Shown here: positions 27,342 through 36,206 of the stretch, piece by piece
Position numbering within the stretch: the first letter of the stretch is position 1
Layout of the letters: the number at the start of each line of letters is the position of its first letter
Source of the DNA: Oceanicola sp.
GTDB lineage: Bacteria > Pseudomonadota > Alphaproteobacteria > Rhodobacterales > Rhodobacteraceae
Direction of reading: 5' to 3'
Length of the DNA stretch: 64,000 nucleotides
NCBI GenBank assembly: GCA_017792405.1
Contig: CP051231.1
Coordinates: 908,011-972,010 of the forward strand
Notes under the pieces: generated by a model
The model's database searches: none
Told to the model about the DNA's origin: nothing
The model's input: only the letters and a program-made list of their open reading frames with translations
Made by a program: the position numbers and the translations under genes

Positions 27342-28556
27342 ATGACCGAGACCACGCGAGACCTCGTGCTGCGCCGGAAGCTGGATGCCGGTGCGCCCGA
27401 CCCGGCCCTTGCCGTGGCCGGGCTTCCGCCCGTGGCCAAGGCGCTGGGCCTCGCGATGGCGCGGGTGTCGGACAAGCTGATGGAGCTTGTCGCCGCCGCC
27501 GAGAGCACCGGACAGAGCACCCGCAGCCTTGCCGAACTGCTCGATGAGTTGCCCGCCAACGGGCTCTATGCCGTGCTGGAGGGGCCGCAGGAGGCGCAGG
27601 GCGTGATGGTGCTCGACAATGCGCTGATGGGCGCGCTGATCGAGCAGCAGACGGCGGGGGCGCTGGCGCCGGGCGCGCCCACGGCCCGCAAACCCACCCG
27701 CACCGATGCCGCGCTCTGCGCAGACTGGATCGACACGGTGCTGCGCGCCCTTGCCGAAACCTATGCCGAGGCGGCGCAGGCGAGCTGGCTCAGCGGCTTC
27801 GGCTTTTCCTGCCACTTGCCGGATGCCCGGCCGCTGGGGCTGATGCTAGAGGACGAGCCTTACCACGTGCTCGATTTCGCGCTCGACCTTGGCGAAGGCG
27901 CGCGCAAGGGCAGCGGCAAGCTGATCCTCCCGGCGTTGGGCCGCGCGCCGGAGGGGCGGCCTGCGGCCAGCGGCGAGGCGGGGGCGGAGCCGCACCCCGA
28001 TGACCGTGCCGCATGGGAGCGGCGGCTGGAGGGGCAGGTGATGGATGCGGAGGTGACGCTGCTCGCCGTGCTGCACCGCTTCCGCCGAAGCATTGGCGAG
28101 GTGCAGGAGTTTGCAGAGGGCGATGTGATCGCGTTGCCCGAGGGGGTGATCAATGCGCTGCGGCTGGAAACCGGCGATGGCACGGCGGTGGCCGCCGGGC
28201 GGCTGGGCCAGACGGCGGGCGCCCGCGCGGTGCGGCTGAGAGATGCCGACGATCTCTCTGAGCCGGAGGACGAAATGGGCGCGGCGATGGCGGCGCTTGA
28301 CGATCCGGAGGATGACCTGCCTGCCATGCCCGAGGCCGAAGAGCTGCCCGATCTGCCAGACCTGCCGGGCGCGGAGGACGCGGAAGAACGGGTCGATCCG
28401 CTGGCCGGGCTGGAGGACCTGCCGGACATCCCGGAGCTTGATGGCGATTTTGGCGGCCTCGGCGAGGAGGACTTGCCGGAACTGCCCGAACTGGGGGAGG
28501 GCGGATTGCCGGAGCTGCCCGATCTGCCGGACCTCGAGGGGCTGACGGGCACTTGA
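27342..28556 (+). CDS. FliM/FliN-family (SpoA) domain protein with acidic Leu-Pro-rich tail
   Basis: A 404-residue protein that I read as a divergent flagellar motor switch-type protein of Rhodobacteraceae. The N-terminal 220 residues are weakly FliM-middle-like (AKALGLAMARVSDKLMELV, SGFGFSC). Residues 228-305 fit a SpoA/FliM C-terminal domain (LLAVLHRFRRSIGEVQEF, EGDVIALPEGVINALRLETG, AAGRLGQTAGARAVRL). The last 95 residues are acidic and repeat LPDLP/LPELP units, which looks disordered. There are no other flagellar genes in view. The start ATG 27342 has no strong Shine-Dalgarno. It could serve the motor as an accessory switch protein or act elsewhere. Confidence 0.72.
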   Translation: MTETTRDLVLRRKLDAGAPDPALAVAGLPPVAKALGLAMARVSDKLMELVAAAESTGQSTRSLAELLDELPANGLYAVLEGPQEAQGVMVLDNALMGALIEQQTAGALAPGAPTARKPTRTDAALCADWIDTVLRALAETYAEAAQASWLSGFGFSCHLPDARPLGLMLEDEPYHVLDFALDLGEGARKGSGKLILPALGRAPEGRPAASGEAGAEPHPDDRAAWERRLEGQVMDAEVTLLAVLHRFRRSIGEVQEFAEGDVIALPEGVINALRLETGDGTAVAAGRLGQTAGARAVRLRDADDLSEPEDEMGAAMAALDDPEDDLPAMPEAEELPDLPDLPGAEDAEERVDPLAGLEDLPDIPELDGDFGGLGEEDLPELPELGEGGLPELPDLPDLEGLTGT

Positions 28557-28641
28557 GCCGCCCGGTCTGGCGGCGGTGTGGCTGTGCTTAAGACCGCTCG
28601 GCTCGAAGGTCAGCCTTGGCTCGCCTTGGCGCTACCCCCGA

Positions 28642-29070
28642 TCAGCCCTCGTGCAGCGCTTGCAGCCGGGGGGCGAGGGCGGCGAGGTCGTAGCCGGCGC
28701 GGGCGGCAGTTTGGATCAGCTCGGCGGGGGGCGTATCTGGCGCAGCGCCGAGCATCCAGAGCACGGTGCAGCGGGTGCCAGACTGGCAATAGGCCAGCAC
28801 CGGGCCTGCGCTCTCTTCGATCGCGGCGCGCTGGCGGGTCACCACCTCGGCGGTCATCGACGAATGCACCACCGGGTTCACGATGAAGGCCAGCCCTGCC
28901 GCCTCGGCCGCCGCTGCCACATCGGCCGCCTGCAGGCCCGGCGGCACCTCGCCATCCGGACGGTTGCAGATGATCGTCGAGAACCCTGCCTGCGCGATGG
29001 CCTGCACCTCCTCGGGCGAGATCTGCGGCGAGACGGAGAGCTTGGGCGTGAGCTGGCGGGGCGCGGGCAT
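28642..29070 (-). CDS. TIGR01244/DUF442 family phosphatase-like sulfur transferase
   Basis: A 142-residue protein with a cysteine-phosphatase-like fold. The start ATG 29070 (MPAPRQLTPK) has AAAGGA seven bases upstream. Family marks are LSVSPQISPEEVQAIAQAGF, ICNRPDGEVPPGLQ and the active-site loop AYCQSGTRCTVLWML, whose first Cys is the presumed nucleophile, followed by an Arg. Relatives are fused to metallo-hydrolase domains (Blh) and act in sulfide detoxification in rhizobia; here it is stand-alone. An open minus-strand frame continues far to the right of the start but is the antisense of other genes. Confidence 0.85.
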   Translation of the reverse strand: MPAPRQLTPKLSVSPQISPEEVQAIAQAGFSTIICNRPDGEVPPGLQAADVAAAAEAAGLAFIVNPVVHSSMTAEVVTRQRAAIEESAGPVLAYCQSGTRCTVLWMLGAAPDTPPAELIQTAARAGYDLAALAPRLQALHEG

Positions 29071-29202
29071 GAGGTGTCCTTTCTGCGGGCCTTTGACCGG
29101 GCGGATGGAACCGCCGGGCCTCGCCGATTGATATACCTCAAGGACGCCCCGCTGCCAGCGCTTTAGCCTGAGCCGAGGCGCAGCGAATGGAAGGACCCTG
29201 CC

Positions 29203-29520
29203 ATGACCGATGTAAATGCCCGCAAGGCCGCGCTGGAAAAGCGCCTCGCCGAGCTCGACACCCGCCTGCACGAGATTCAGGACGAGCTGGTGAGCCACAA
29301 CTCCGCCGATTGGGAAGAGCTGGCCACCGAGCGCGAAGAGGATGAGGTGCTGGAGGGGCAGGGCGTGAAGGGGCAGGCCGAGATGGCCGCGATCCGCGCC
29401 GCGCTCGCCCGGATCGAGGCGGGGGAGTACGGGTTTTGCACCCAATGCGGCACCGAGATTTCGGCCGCCCGGCTCGATCTGCTGCCGCAGACGCCGTTTT
29501 GCAAGGCCTGCGCCCCCTGA
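29203..29520 (+). CDS. TraR/DksA-type zinc-finger protein
   Basis: A 105-residue protein with an N-terminal coiled-coil (ARKAALEKRLAELDTRLHEI) and a C-terminal CxxC-x17-CxxC zinc finger (FCTQCGTEIS and FCKACAP). The coiled-coil tip carries acidic residues (NSADWEELATEREEDE). It belongs to the DksA/TraR superfamily, whose members enter the RNA polymerase secondary channel. It is shorter than DksA, so it is one of the small paralogues of unknown target. It starts at ATG 29203 (GGAAGGACC upstream) and precedes the fused acyl-CoA enzyme gene. Confidence 0.88.
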   Translation: MTDVNARKAALEKRLAELDTRLHEIQDELVSHNSADWEELATEREEDEVLEGQGVKGQAEMAAIRAALARIEAGEYGFCTQCGTEISAARLDLLPQTPFCKACAP

Positions 29521-29634
29521 GCGGCCTCCGCACCGCGCCCTATCTGCCCGCACGCGCTTGTCTTTCTGCCCCGGCCCGGCTTTGATGCGGCAGGCCGCAG
29601 GGCAGGCGGCGGGAAGAATGCAGAGGGCAGGGCG

Positions 29635-31515
29635 ATGGCATCTCCGGTCAAGCTCAACGTGATGGACGGCGTGGCGCGGATCGTGATCGACGCGCCGCCG
29701 GTGAACGCGCAATCGCTCGCGGTGCGGCGCGGGCTGTGGGAGGCCGTGCGCATGGCCGGGGCCGACCCGAAGGTGACGGCGCTGGCGATCCTCGGGGCGG
29801 GGCGCAACTTTTCCGCGGGTGCGGATATTGCCGAGTTTGGCCAGCCGGGGCAGGACCCGTGGTTTGGCGCGGTCTACACCCTGATCGAGGATTGCCCCAA
29901 ACCTGTGGTCGCGGGCATCGCGGGCGCGGCGCTGGGCGGCGGGCTTGAGCTGGCGATGGCCTGCCACTTCCGCCTCGCGGCGCCCGATGCCCGGCTCGGC
30001 CTGCCGGAGGTGACGCTGGGGCTGGTGCCCGGCGCGGGCGGCACCCAGCGCGGGCCACGGCTGATCGGCGCCGAGGCGGCGCTGCGGATGACCCTGAGCG
30101 GCCAGCCGATGAGCGCCCGCACCGCGGAAAAGCTGGGGCTGGTGGATGGCGTGGTAGAGGGCGATCTGGCCGAGACGACGCTGGCGCTCGCCCGCGAGTT
30201 GGGGCAGGGCGAAGCCGCCGCCCCGCGCCGCAGCCGTGATGTGCGGGACGGGCTGAGCGACCCGCGAGCTTTCGAGGCGGCCATTGCCAAGGCCCGCGCG
30301 GCGCTGGCCAGCGACCCGGAGCGCGCCCGGCTTGAGGCGCCGCACCGGGTGATCGACTGTATCGAGAGTGCGCTGCTGCTGCCGTTCGAGACCGGGCTGG
30401 CCTATGAGCTCGATGCCTTCGAGGAGCTGCGGGAAGGCCGCCAATCTGCCGCGCTGCGCCATGTGTTCTTTGCCGAGCGGGCTGTGGCCCGCCCCGCGCG
30501 GCTGGGGGGCGAGAAGCCGGGCCGGGTGGCGCGGATCGGCGTGGTGGGCGGTGGCCCGCTGGGCGCTTCGCTGGCCGCTGCCGCCGCGCGGGCGGGCGTG
30601 GAGGTGCGGCTGATGGAGCAGGATGCGGCCCATCTGGAAGCCGCGAAACAGCGTGTTGAGGCGCTGCTGACGGGCGAGGCAGAGGCCGGGCGGATGCGCG
30701 CCGAGGAAGTTGGCCCTTCGATGGCGCGGATCGGTGGCACCGAGGAGGATGGCGGGCTGGAGGGCTGCGATATCGTAGTCGAGACCCTGCCCGACGAGAG
30801 CGGGCTGAAGGCGGACCTGCTGGCGCGGCTCTCCGAATTGCTGGGTCCGGGGCCGGTGCTGGCCACGATGGCACGCAGCCCCGATCTGGACCAGCTGGCG
30901 ACCCCGCTGCCGCACCCTGAGCGGTTCATCGCACTGCGCTTCGATGACGCTGCACACCGGGCCGGTCTGCTGGAAGTCGGCGCTTTGGAAAATGCCGGGT
31001 CAGAGGCTGTGGCGGCGGGCTTCGGCCTTGCCAAGGCCTTGGGCATTCAGGCGATTTTTGCCGAGCCTTCCGTGGCTGCGCTGGTCGCTGGCGCGTGCCG
31101 GGCGGCGGCGGAGGAGCAGGTGGCGCGGGGCGAGGCCAGCGAGGCAGAGGTGAATTCCGCCTGGGGCAGCTTCGGGCTGGGCATGTGCTTTGGCGGCGTC
31201 GAAGCGGCCGATCTGCCAGCTTGGAAGGCGAAGGAGATCGTGCGCCCGGCCTGCCTTGCGATGGCGAACGCCGGCGCGTTGATGCTGGCGCAGGGCGCGG
31301 TGGAGAGCGCGGCGGCGCTGGATGTGGCGCTGGTCGCCTCGGGCGGCTTTCCGCGCCACGAGGGCGGGCCGCTACATTGGGCCGAGGCGGAAGGTTTGGC
31401 GCGGGTGGAGGCGGAGCTGGCTGCGCGGGCCGAAAGCCACGGCGATTCGCTCTGGGAGCCTGCGCCGCAATTCGGCGAGCTGGTCAAGAACGGGCAGGGC
31501 TGGGGCGATCTCTGA
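29635..31515 (+). CDS. Fused enoyl-CoA hydratase / 3-hydroxyacyl-CoA dehydrogenase, FadB-like, with altered dehydrogenase residues
   Basis: A 626-residue beta-oxidation-type fusion, a little short compared with the usual 700-730. Residues 1-185 are a crotonase domain with both catalytic Glu ([14 protein letters not shown] and [19 protein letters not shown]) and the oxyanion loop [11 protein letters not shown], so hydratase or isomerase activity is likely. The dehydrogenase half has a Rossmann start [17 protein letters not shown] where GAGxMG is usual. At the catalytic His position of the family (HFFNP) it reads [11 protein letters not shown], with Arg instead. The usual VNR motif after that is not seen. 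I infer loss or change of the dehydrogenase reaction. It is monocistronic. Confidence 0.85.
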   Translation: MASPVKLNVMDGVARIVIDAPPVNAQSLAVRRGLWEAVRMAGADPKVTALAILGAGRNFSAGADIAEFGQPGQDPWFGAVYTLIEDCPKPVVAGIAGAALGGGLELAMACHFRLAAPDARLGLPEVTLGLVPGAGGTQRGPRLIGAEAALRMTLSGQPMSARTAEKLGLVDGVVEGDLAETTLALARELGQGEAAAPRRSRDVRDGLSDPRAFEAAIAKARAALASDPERARLEAPHRVIDCIESALLLPFETGLAYELDAFEELREGRQSAALRHVFFAERAVARPARLGGEKPGRVARIGVVGGGPLGASLAAAAARAGVEVRLMEQDAAHLEAAKQRVEALLTGEAEAGRMRAEEVGPSMARIGGTEEDGGLEGCDIVVETLPDESGLKADLLARLSELLGPGPVLATMARSPDLDQLATPLPHPERFIALRFDDAAHRAGLLEVGALENAGSEAVAAGFGLAKALGIQAIFAEPSVAALVAGACRAAAEEQVARGEASEAEVNSAWGSFGLGMCFGGVEAADLPAWKAKEIVRPACLAMANAGALMLAQGAVESAAALDVALVASGGFPRHEGGPLHWAEAEGLARVEAELAARAESHGDSLWEPAPQFGELVKNGQGWGDL

Positions 31516-31531
31516 AGCCGCCGCGCGGCGC

Positions 31532-31774
31532 TTAGCCGAGCAAAAGCCCGATCACCACCAGGGCAAGGCCGATGGCCGAGACGCCGAGAGCGGCCATGTT
31601 CCATGCGCCCATCTTCTGCATATGCGCCACCATCTCGGCGTCGGGCAGCCCGGCGTTACGGGCCTTCATCACCGAGCGGACGCAGGCGAGGATGCCCACC
31701 ACCCCGGCCAGCGCGAGCGCGGCGCCGGGCCAGACGAGCAGGGAGAGGTCGAGGGCACTGGTGGTTTGTTCCAT
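31532..31774 (-). CDS. Small two-helix membrane protein (80 aa)
   Basis: An 80-residue protein starting at ATG 31774 ([15 protein letters not shown]). It has a hydrophobic N-terminal helix ([20 protein letters not shown]), a charged loop ([19 protein letters not shown]) and a C-terminal helix ([21 protein letters not shown]). The two helices with a basic middle resemble small uncharacterised Rhodobacteraceae membrane proteins; I do not know a function. It converges on the preceding gene and is divergent from gapR, with about 100 bases between starts. Confidence 0.7.
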   Translation of the reverse strand: MEQTTSALDLSLLVWPGAALALAGVVGILACVRSVMKARNAGLPDAEMVAHMQKMGAWNMAALGVSAIGLALVVIGLLLG

Positions 31775-31876
31775 GCGCGGGCAGGTACACCGCGCGGTGG
31801 GGCTTTTCAAGCCGTGCGCACGCCGCTACTCAGGGCGCCAAGTCGAAGAACGAGACCGAGGCAGAAGGAGAAACAC

Positions 31877-32143
31877 ATGAGCGATATGGACGAAGGCGGC
31901 TCCCCGAGCACCTACCGCGTGGCGGCTGATGAGCTGCGCCAGTTCATCGAGCGGTTCGAGCGGCTGGAGGCGGAAAAGAAAGACATCGCCGACCAGCAGA
32001 AAGAGGTGATGGCCGAGGCCAAGGGCCGGGGCTACGACACCAAGGTGATGCGCAAGGTGATCGCGCTGCGCAAGCGTGAGCCCGACGACATTGCCGAGGA
32101 AGAGGCCGTGCTCGACATGTACAAGCAGGCGCTTGGCATGTGA
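31877..32143 (+). CDS. gapR: GapR-family nucleoid-associated protein (DUF2312)
   Basis: An 88-residue dimer-forming DNA-binding protein. The start ATG 31877 has AGAAGGAG upstream with ideal spacing. The family core is complete: [41 protein letters not shown] and a C-terminal [18 protein letters not shown]. In Caulobacter, GapR (89 residues) clamps overtwisted DNA ahead of polymerases and helps replication. This copy is in backbone DNA, not in the island. The gene name rests on the clear DUF2312 match. Confidence 0.92.
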   Translation: MSDMDEGGSPSTYRVAADELRQFIERFERLEAEKKDIADQQKEVMAEAKGRGYDTKVMRKVIALRKREPDDIAEEEAVLDMYKQALGM

Positions 32144-32224
32144 CAGGCCCCTCTGGCCACCGCGATTGCGCCGCCTCCGGGCGGCGTTTTCATGTCTGCC
32201 GTTCGGGACGCGTCAAGGCGCCGG

Positions 32225-33298
32225 TCAGGCCGCGATGAAGCCCGGCGTGGAGCCGCGCGGCTCGGCGGGCAGTTCGACATCCCACATCAGCGAGGCCAGC
32301 ATCCGGGCTTCGTAGAACCGGAGCGTGGGGCGGGCCAGTTGCAGCGAGCGCTGCCCGCCAAGTTCGCGCAGGGCGATGCTGCCGCTGAGGCCGGGAAAGA
32401 CCGAGGCGATCTCGCGCTGGGCCGCGGTGCCCAGCCGGGCGCGGGCGATATCGCCGAAATAGAGGCTCTCGCAGGCCAGCCCCTCGGCCTCGATCACCTC
32501 GTGCTGGGGCAGCAGAAAATGGGCGTAGCCGATCTCGTGCATGTTCACCATGTCGATCCCCGGCAGGCCGACCAGCGCCCGCGCGGGCACGAAGACCTCC
32601 GCCGCGCCGAAGTGCAGCTCGGCCAGCGGATCGGCCAGAAGCACGCGGTGCTGTTGCGAGAGCACCAGCGACGCCGCATTGCCGAAGGCCCCGGCCTCGA
32701 AGCGCACCGGTGCGGCATCGGCCAGACCGGGCACGAGGCTCTGCCCGATCCAGAGCACCTGCTGCGCGCCGTTGTCATGGGTCAGCACCCGCTGGCCCGC
32801 CCGCAGCCGCTCCACCGGCACCATGCCATCCTCGGTGGCAATCCGGGTGCCGAAGCCGAAGCAGACATAGCCGTATTGCTGAAGCCCGTCCTGATCGGTG
32901 GTGTAGAAGCCCGGCGGGTTCTGCGGATCGTGGTTGGCCCAATACCAGCCTTCGAGGTCGAAGTCGGGAGACCAGACCACCTGCACCAGCTCGCCACTGC
33001 CATCGAGGCCCTGAAACACGACCGCGCCGCCCTGATCGCCGTTGATGTCGACAAAGTCGGAGCGCACCACGACCGCATCCTGCAACGTGCCGCCGCCGCC
33101 ATTGCCGGAATAGGTGAGATCATAGGTGTCGCCCACCGAGAACTGGAAAGGCGAACCGTCTCCCTGATTGGAGGTGATGGTGAGATCGCTGGTGGAATTG
33201 GGCGGGTAATCGAAGGTCGAGGTACCGGGCCCGTTGTTCAGGTTGGACCCGCTGGATATGGCAAACTCGTTGTCGAGCGCGTTGATGGTGATGGGCAA
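32225..33298 (-). CDS. Hint-domain protein with a beta-rich N-terminal region
   Basis: A protein of about 357 residues. I place the start at TTG 33298 (MPITINAL) because GGGAGG lies six bases upstream; an ATG at 33328 has no ribosome site. Residues 1-140 are Ser/Thr/Gly/Asn-rich beta-type sequence (NGPGTSTFDYPPNSTSDLT, DFDLEGWYWANHDP). From about 145 a Hint_2 (hedgehog/intein) domain follows: VCFGFGTRIATEDGMVPVE with the Cys nucleophile, RAGQRVLTHDN, LVLSQQHRVLL and LPQHEVIEAEGL. Hint_2 proteins are common in Rhodobacteraceae and may self-process extracellular proteins. No extein Asn/Ser splice junction is visible at the end. Confidence 0.8.
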   Translation of the reverse strand: MPITINALDNEFAISSGSNLNNGPGTSTFDYPPNSTSDLTITSNQGDGSPFQFSVGDTYDLTYSGNGGGGTLQDAVVVRSDFVDINGDQGGAVVFQGLDGSGELVQVVWSPDFDLEGWYWANHDPQNPPGFYTTDQDGLQQYGYVCFGFGTRIATEDGMVPVERLRAGQRVLTHDNGAQQVLWIGQSLVPGLADAAPVRFEAGAFGNAASLVLSQQHRVLLADPLAELHFGAAEVFVPARALVGLPGIDMVNMHEIGYAHFLLPQHEVIEAEGLACESLYFGDIARARLGTAAQREIASVFPGLSGSIALRELGGQRSLQLARPTLRFYEARMLASLMWDVELPAEPRGSTPGFIAA

Positions 33299-33405
33299 GG
33301 GCAGCCTCCCGTCGGTCAGGGCGGGCATAGGCCGGGGACCACCAAGAGATGGTTAACCGCCGTGGGCGATTTCACTAAAATTGTTGGAAACGGCGCGCGC
33401 GGCGC

Positions 33406-34281
33406 TCAGGGCGCGAGGAAGGTGATGCCTTCGATCATCCGGATGCGCGCGAGATCCTCGAGGTAGAGCGTGGTGAGCGCCTCCACGGTGGCCTCGTTCC
33501 AGCCGGGCAGGTCCATCTCGACCTCGACGGCTTCGGGGCGGGCGTATTTGTCGAGAAACGCGGTGACCACGCGCTGGCGCTGCTGGGCGGTCTTGACCGG
33601 ATGGGAGGCAAGGTAGCTCTCCATCCGCTTCACGCCCTCGTCCGACATGATGGTGGCGAGAAAGTCGTTCTCGCCCTCGATCGGCATGTCGGCGGGCATG
33701 CCGCCCATCTCGCGCAGGATCTCGGGCCAGATCAGCGGGGTATCCTCGTTGCACCACGCGACGATGCGGGCATCGGGCACGGCGGTGCGGATGGCGGTGA
33801 GCGTATCGGACCAGCGCAGATCGGTCGGGGTCACGCCAGCAAGGAAGGCGGAAAAATCCTCTTCCTTGCAGCGCCCGAAGAGGTCGGGGATGAAGGTGGC
33901 CGGGTTGGCGATGCCGATATGAAACTCCGCTGCCGCCTCGGGAAAGAGGTTGCGGATCCACTGCACCTTTTCGCCGATCTGCGGGTAGATCCGGTTTTCG
34001 GCCAGTACCGAATGGGCGGCGCAGATGAATTGCTCGTTGGAGAACACCAGCCGCTCGGCGTGGTCCTCGTCCATCACCGCGGCGAGCAGATCCTCCTGCA
34101 GCTCGGGCGTGGCGGGCACCCCCTTGAGCGCATTGGTGGCCTCGCGCAGCACGCGGCGATAGCGGCCCGGCCCGGAGACCATGGTGCCGATGCCCGCAAG
34201 CGCGCCCTTGTTCTTGAGAAGGCACCGGAAGAGTTTGTCTTCATCGGTGCAATGTGCGCCCAGGTGGTACACGACCTGCAT
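33406..34281 (-). CDS. Uncharacterised protein with a sulfotransferase-like N-terminus
   Basis: A 291-residue soluble protein starting at ATG 34281 (MQVVYHLGAHCTDEDKLFR). The opening strand-loop-helix resembles the PAPS phosphosulfate-binding loop of bacterial sulfotransferases (HIGxHKTGTT), but the Lys-Thr-Gly-Thr is replaced, so binding may be lost or different. Further in are IYPQIGEKVQWIRNLF, FHIGIANPATFIP and RIVAWCNEDTPLIWPEIL. I do not recognise a named family. It is divergent from the ABC permease gene across 153 bases. Confidence 0.6.
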   Translation of the reverse strand: MQVVYHLGAHCTDEDKLFRCLLKNKGALAGIGTMVSGPGRYRRVLREATNALKGVPATPELQEDLLAAVMDEDHAERLVFSNEQFICAAHSVLAENRIYPQIGEKVQWIRNLFPEAAAEFHIGIANPATFIPDLFGRCKEEDFSAFLAGVTPTDLRWSDTLTAIRTAVPDARIVAWCNEDTPLIWPEILREMGGMPADMPIEGENDFLATIMSDEGVKRMESYLASHPVKTAQQRQRVVTAFLDKYARPEAVEVEMDLPGWNEATVEALTTLYLEDLARIRMIEGITFLAP

Positions 34282-34434
34282 TGGATCGTCCCCTTGTTAC
34301 TCGTTTAGCCTCGTCGCGCCCTTCAGGCGGCCCCCGCGCCGGCGTCACAGCACATTATGGCGGATTGCCCTGTAGATAAACCGCTTTCCACCGGGCAGCG
34401 AGGGGGTAATAACGGGGGCGATGAGAGGAAGCCG

Positions 34435-36087
34435 ATGGCAGATGTAGGCGCGGGGGCGCGGGCAGGGCGGCGCTGGCGGTTTGACGGATGGTCGGCCGGG
34501 GCGGTGCTGATTGCCGTGCTGGTGCTGCTGCCGATCGCGGCAGTGGTGGTGATGGCCTTCACCCCCGAAGAGAACATCTGGCCCCATCTCGCCGCCACCG
34601 TGCTGCCGCGCTACCTGCAAAACACCCTGATCCTGATGGTCGGTGTCGGCGCGCTCTCTGCGGCGATGGGCGCGGGGGCGGCGTGGACGGTGGTGATGTA
34701 TCGCTTTCCGGGGCGGCGCTGGCTGGAGTGGGCGCTGTTTTTGCCGCTGGCGGTGCCGGCCTATGTGGGCGCCTATGCACTGGTGGATTTTCTGGAATAT
34801 GCCGGCCCGGTGCAGGGGGCGTTGCGCGAGGCCTTCGGCTGGACCAGCGCGCGGGACTACTGGTTTCCGCAGATCCGCTCGCGCGGCGCGGCGATCCTCG
34901 TGCTCTCGGCCTCGCTCTACCCCTATGTTTACCTGCTGGCCCGCGCCGCCTTTCGCGAGCAACCCGGCGGCGCCTATGAGGTCGCCCGGGCGCTGGGCGC
35001 TGGCCCGGTGGCGCGGTTCTGGCGGGTCGGCCTGCCGCTCGCCCGCCCGGCCATCGCCGCCGCCACCGCCATCGTGATGATGGAGACGGTGAGCGACTTT
35101 GGCACGGTGGAGTTTTTCGCGGTGCAGACGCTGACCACCGGCATCTTCTCGGCCTGGCTGGAGGCGGGCAACGCGGGCGGCGCGGCGCAGCTGGCCTGCG
35201 TGATCCTCGCGCTGGTGCTGGTGCTGGTCACGCTGGAGCGGCTCTCGCGCCGCCGGGCCAAGGTGCACCAGGGCGCGCGCGGCGTGCGGCCCGTGGCCCC
35301 GCAGGAGCTGGGCCCGCTGCGCCGCTGGCTGGCCTTCGGCCTCTGCATGGTGCCGTTTGCGCTGGGCTTCCTGTTGCCCGTGGGCGTGATGGTGCATCAC
35401 GGGCTTGGCCCCAAGGCCGATTGGCTCGACCCGCGCCTGCTGGAGGCGCTCGGCAACACGCTGGTGGTGGGCGGCCTTGCTGCGATGCTGACCGTTGCGG
35501 CGGCGCTCTTTATGGTCTACGGCGTGCGCCTCTCGGGCCATGCCCTGCCGCGCGCCCTGCTGCCGGTCACCACCTTGGGGTACGCCGCGCCGGGCGCGGT
35601 GCTGGGCGTGGGCGTGCTACTGCCGCTGGCCGCGCTCGACCACCGGGTGGCCGATGCGGTGCTGGCGCTCACTGGGTGGGACCCGGGGCTGGTGCTGACA
35701 GGCTCCGCCGCCGCGCTGGTCTTTGCCTATATGGTGCGGTTCTTCGCCATCGGGCAGGGGGCCGCCGACGCCGCCTTCGGGCGGATCTCGCCCAACATCC
35801 CGCTGGCCGCCCGCTCGCTCGGCCGCACCCGGCGCGGCGTGCTCGGGGCGGTCTACCTGCCGCTGATGCGCGCCTCGGTCGGCACCGCGCTGCTGCTGGT
35901 CTTCGTCGATTGCGTGAAAGAACTGCCCGCGACCCTGCTGCTGCGCCCGTTCAACTATTCGACGCTGGCGGTGCGGGTCTACGAGGAAGCCTCACTCGAA
36001 CACCTGCCACAAGCCGCCCCCGCCGCGCTGATGATCTGCGCCACCGGCCTCGCGGCCGTCGCCCTGCTCGCCCGCGCCAACCGCTAG
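34435..36087 (+). CDS. Iron(III)-type ABC transporter permease (two-domain, FbpB/ThiP-like)
   Basis: A 550-residue inner-membrane permease with about 12 helices. The start ATG 34435 (MADVGAGARAG) has GAGAGGAAG upstream. Two BPD-transporter domains carry EAA loops, YEVARALGAGPVARFWRVGLPLARPAI and ARSLGRTRRGVLGAVYLPLMR. NTLILMVGVGALSAAMGAG and AALFMVYGVRLSG begin the two repeats. The closest known use is Fe(III) or thiamine import with a periplasmic binding protein and an ATPase, neither of which is encoded nearby. It is transcribed alone and ends 43 bases before tRNA-Thr, the island entry point. Confidence 0.88.
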   Translation: MADVGAGARAGRRWRFDGWSAGAVLIAVLVLLPIAAVVVMAFTPEENIWPHLAATVLPRYLQNTLILMVGVGALSAAMGAGAAWTVVMYRFPGRRWLEWALFLPLAVPAYVGAYALVDFLEYAGPVQGALREAFGWTSARDYWFPQIRSRGAAILVLSASLYPYVYLLARAAFREQPGGAYEVARALGAGPVARFWRVGLPLARPAIAAATAIVMMETVSDFGTVEFFAVQTLTTGIFSAWLEAGNAGGAAQLACVILALVLVLVTLERLSRRRAKVHQGARGVRPVAPQELGPLRRWLAFGLCMVPFALGFLLPVGVMVHHGLGPKADWLDPRLLEALGNTLVVGGLAAMLTVAAALFMVYGVRLSGHALPRALLPVTTLGYAAPGAVLGVGVLLPLAALDHRVADAVLALTGWDPGLVLTGSAAALVFAYMVRFFAIGQGAADAAFGRISPNIPLAARSLGRTRRGVLGAVYLPLMRASVGTALLLVFVDCVKELPATLLLRPFNYSTLAVRVYEEASLEHLPQAAPAALMICATGLAAVALLARANR

Positions 36088-36130
36088 GGGCTTGCAAGGC
36101 GCTCGGCCCCACGCTACGAGACCGCCAAGT

Positions 36131-36206
36131 GCCCCTATAGCTCAGCTGGTAGAGCAACTGATTTGTAATCAGTGGGTCGGGAGTTCGAGTCTCTCTGGGG
36201 GCACCA
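36131..36206 (+). tRNA. tRNA-Thr (anticodon TGT)
   Basis: A complete 76-nt cloverleaf with encoded CCA. The acceptor GCCCCTA pairs with TGGGGGC, the D-arm stem is GCTC/GAGC, the anticodon stem ACTGA/TCAGT encloses TTTGTAA (anticodon TGT at 36164-36166), and the T arm is GGGAG-TTCGAGT-CTCTC. It serves as the integration site. Its 3' part from 36159 recurs, with a different but paired T stem, at 60363-60410, so the present 3' half was probably supplied by the island. Confidence 0.96.
36159..36206. repeat. Left attachment site (attL) in tRNA-Thr
   Basis: A 48-nt stretch matching 60363-60410 at 42 positions. The first 20 nt (TGATTTGTAATCAGTGGGTC) are identical, as are the T-loop region and the acceptor 3' end with CCA. 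The six mismatches fall only in the two halves of the T stem. The strand exchange most likely occurred in the 20-nt core. Confidence 0.88.

Noticed and set aside
28642-30957. 771-codon minus-strand frame
   Set aside because: Only its last 142 codons (from 29070) are a real gene; the rest is antisense to the zinc-finger and acyl-CoA enzyme genes.
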